From Thalassobellus sediminis (lineage in GTDB: Bacteria; Bacteroidota; Bacteroidia; Flavobacteriales; Flavobacteriaceae): a stretch of DNA of 64,000 nucleotides. Under the pieces are notes generated by a model. The model searched no databases and was not told the origin of the DNA. It worked only from the letters and a program-made list of their open reading frames with translations. Below are positions 62,650 through 64,000 of the stretch, one piece after another. The stretch spans positions 124,001-188,000 of the forward strand of contig NZ_JBISCD010000040.1 in the NCBI RefSeq assembly GCF_044386045.1. The letters run 5' to 3'. Made by a program: the position numbers and the translations under genes. Each line of letters begins with the position of its first letter. Position 1 is the first letter of the stretch.

Positions 62650-63429
62650 ATGAAACATACTATATACTTTTTTCTTTTACTAACTTCTACAATGTTCTCT
62701 CAAGAACGTATTGAAGCTTCATTAACAAAAAGTTACAAATTTAATATGGAAACACTTGTTTCAATAGACAATTTTAACACCCAATTCTACATCAATAATA
62801 ATGTTTTCAACAAAAAGAATGCTACCATAACAATCACTTATAACAATTTACAATTAGGAAATCTAGAAAGCGCTAATACTTTCAACCCTTTAAAAATCAA
62901 TCTTTTTTACAAAGATTTTAATACCGTTATTATTCTAGACAACAGATTAGCTGAAATATTCAAAATTGATTTTAACACCAATTCTAGCTACAAAAACATT
63001 TCACATATTTCTACAGGACATGATAACACCATCTGGATATTTAATCAAGATACGCAACAACTAGAACTTTTTGATTATAAACAAAATACAACAAGAGCCG
63101 AAGCCTTACCTATACAAACCGAAATTTTAGATTTAAAAAGTAATTACAATACCTGCTGGCTACTAACTAAAAAATATTTGTATGTATATAATTATTTTGG
63201 AAGCTTATTACAGAAAATTAAAAATGATGGCTTTACGGCTTTAGCTGAAAGTAATAACAATATTATTTTAAGAAAAGACAATACTCTATTTTATTTAAAA
63301 AGAAATACTGAAAAGCCTATTCCAATAGCAACTCCAAATTTATTAATTAAACAGTTTTTTGTAACCAACGAAACCTTGTATATTTACAACAACGAAAGCA
63401 TTTACAAATACCAAATAAAAATCGATTAA
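62650..63429 (+). CDS. Exported beta-propeller-like protein
   Basis: The product is 259 aa with a signal peptide (ending TMFSQ). Repeated strand patterns such as NTVIILDNRLAEIFKIDF, HDNTIWIFNQDTQQLELFDY and CWLLTKKYLYVYNYFG fit a six- or seven-bladed propeller; no enzyme motif was seen. It lies 4 bases before the deoxynucleoside kinase gene, so the two are co-transcribed. Its function is unknown. Confidence 0.75.
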   Translation: MKHTIYFFLLLTSTMFSQERIEASLTKSYKFNMETLVSIDNFNTQFYINNNVFNKKNATITITYNNLQLGNLESANTFNPLKINLFYKDFNTVIILDNRLAEIFKIDFNTNSSYKNISHISTGHDNTIWIFNQDTQQLELFDYKQNTTRAEALPIQTEILDLKSNYNTCWLLTKKYLYVYNYFGSLLQKIKNDGFTALAESNNNIILRKDNTLFYLKRNTEKPIPIATPNLLIKQFFVTNETLYIYNNESIYKYQIKID

Positions 63430-63433
63430 GATT

Positions 63434-64000
63434 ATGCATATTGCTATTGCCGGAAATATTGGCGCTGGAAAAACAACCCTCACTAAATTACTAGCAAAAC
63501 ATTATAAATGGGAAGCCCAACTTGAAGATGTTGTAGACAACCCCTATCTAGACGATTTTTACAATCAAATGGAGCGTTGGAGTTTCAACTTGCAAGTGTA
63601 TTTTTTAAATAGTAGATTTCGTCAAGTATTAGAAATTCACAAAAGCGGAAAAGATATTATCCAAGATAGAACTATCTATGAAGACGCGCATATTTTTGCA
63701 CCCAATTTGCATGCTATGGGTTTAATGACGAATCGTGATTATGAAAACTACAAATCGCTTTTCGATTTAATGGAATCTTTAGTTCAAGGTCCCGATGTAT
63801 TAATTTATTTACGTAGTACAATACCAAATTTAGTAAAACAAATACATAAACGCGGACGTGATTATGAAAACTCTATAAGTATTGATTACTTAAGTCGATT
63901 AAACGAGCGCTACGAAGCTTGGATACATGGCTACACCAAAGGCAAACTATTAATAATAGATGTTGACGATTTAGATTTTGTAGACAACCCAGAAGACTTA
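63434..64000 (+). CDS. Deoxynucleoside kinase, truncated by the window end
   Basis: At least 189 aa are visible. A P-loop GNIGAGKTT (7-15) is followed by the dNK-family substrate motif ERWSFNLQVYFLNSRF and the catalytic DRTIYEDAHIF, with a LID-like Arg-rich stretch KRGRDYE. It phosphorylates deoxynucleosides with ATP for salvage. The frame is open at the last base of the window, so the C-terminus lies outside. Confidence 0.92.
   Translation, partial: MHIAIAGNIGAGKTTLTKLLAKHYKWEAQLEDVVDNPYLDDFYNQMERWSFNLQVYFLNSRFRQVLEIHKSGKDIIQDRTIYEDAHIFAPNLHAMGLMTNRDYENYKSLFDLMESLVQGPDVLIYLRSTIPNLVKQIHKRGRDYENSISIDYLSRLNERYEAWIHGYTKGKLLIIDVDDLDFVDNPEDL

Overview
The window is AT-rich chromosomal DNA from a marine-type Bacteroidota, most probably family Flavobacteriaceae. 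The evidence is the type IX secretion/gliding core gldKLMN, T9SS C-terminal sorting domains, GLPGLI and HYC_CC_PP family proteins, the XrtF exosortase pair, TonB-dependent receptors with carboxypeptidase-like N-domains, and -7 boxes of the TAnnTTTG type. No species is assigned.

Layout. 1-11.1 kb (all minus) is the end of a pectin/galactan utilisation locus: hexuronate MFS transporter, uronate isomerase, a secreted T9SS cargo protein, a 1335-aa T9SS pectinesterase and a GH2 beta-galactosidase. Near-identical TGTAATCGATTACA palindromes lie upstream of three of these genes and, in variant form, upstream of a distant SMP-30 lactonase gene. 11.4-16.3 kb holds an initiator tRNA, a CPXCG mini-protein, an LRR protein, an ABC-F ATPase, a DUF983 protein and a FAD oxidoreductase. 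16.4-25.9 kb is gldNMLK, an arginase-fold protein that has lost its metal ligands, topA and a membrane protein. 26-33.3 kb (plus) is miaB, a hypothetical gene, a sigma-54 activator, lptE, a TPR protein, secG, then groES-groEL behind a sigma-54-like promoter. 33.4-36.7 kb is an SMP-30/DUF6807/bicupin group. 36.9-40.8 kb is a metal-handling cluster (HMA protein, TonB receptor, HMA-MauE fusion, HYC_CC_PP protein). 40.8-47.5 kb holds XrtF and its partner, a GAF protein, purH, a LytTR/histidine-kinase pair and an orphan protein. 47.8-55.1 kb is the cell-shape operon mreBCD-PBP2-rodA, continuing into a lipoprotein peptide deformylase and a GH43-like enzyme. 58.7-64 kb holds tRNA-Tyr, a TonB receptor with a GLPGLI partner, a beta-propeller-like protein and a deoxynucleoside kinase cut by the window end.

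The most striking region is 55131-58689. Two lipoprotein S41-peptidase genes each sit in what looks like an integron gene cassette. Each gene is followed by a ~130-bp attC-like folded site, the two sites are similar to each other, and every boundary is G|TT. The terminal arm of each site is complementary to the start of its own cassette (perfect 10-bp matches). Removing both cassettes restores a short hairpin whose arms, TTCGTTTAAC and GTTAAACGAA, are also perfectly complementary. No integrase is present, so this would be a cluster of attC sites lacking integron-integrase, lying next to tRNA-Tyr in a flavobacterial chromosome.

All readings were made by eye. Percent identities, folding energies and database matches were not computed.
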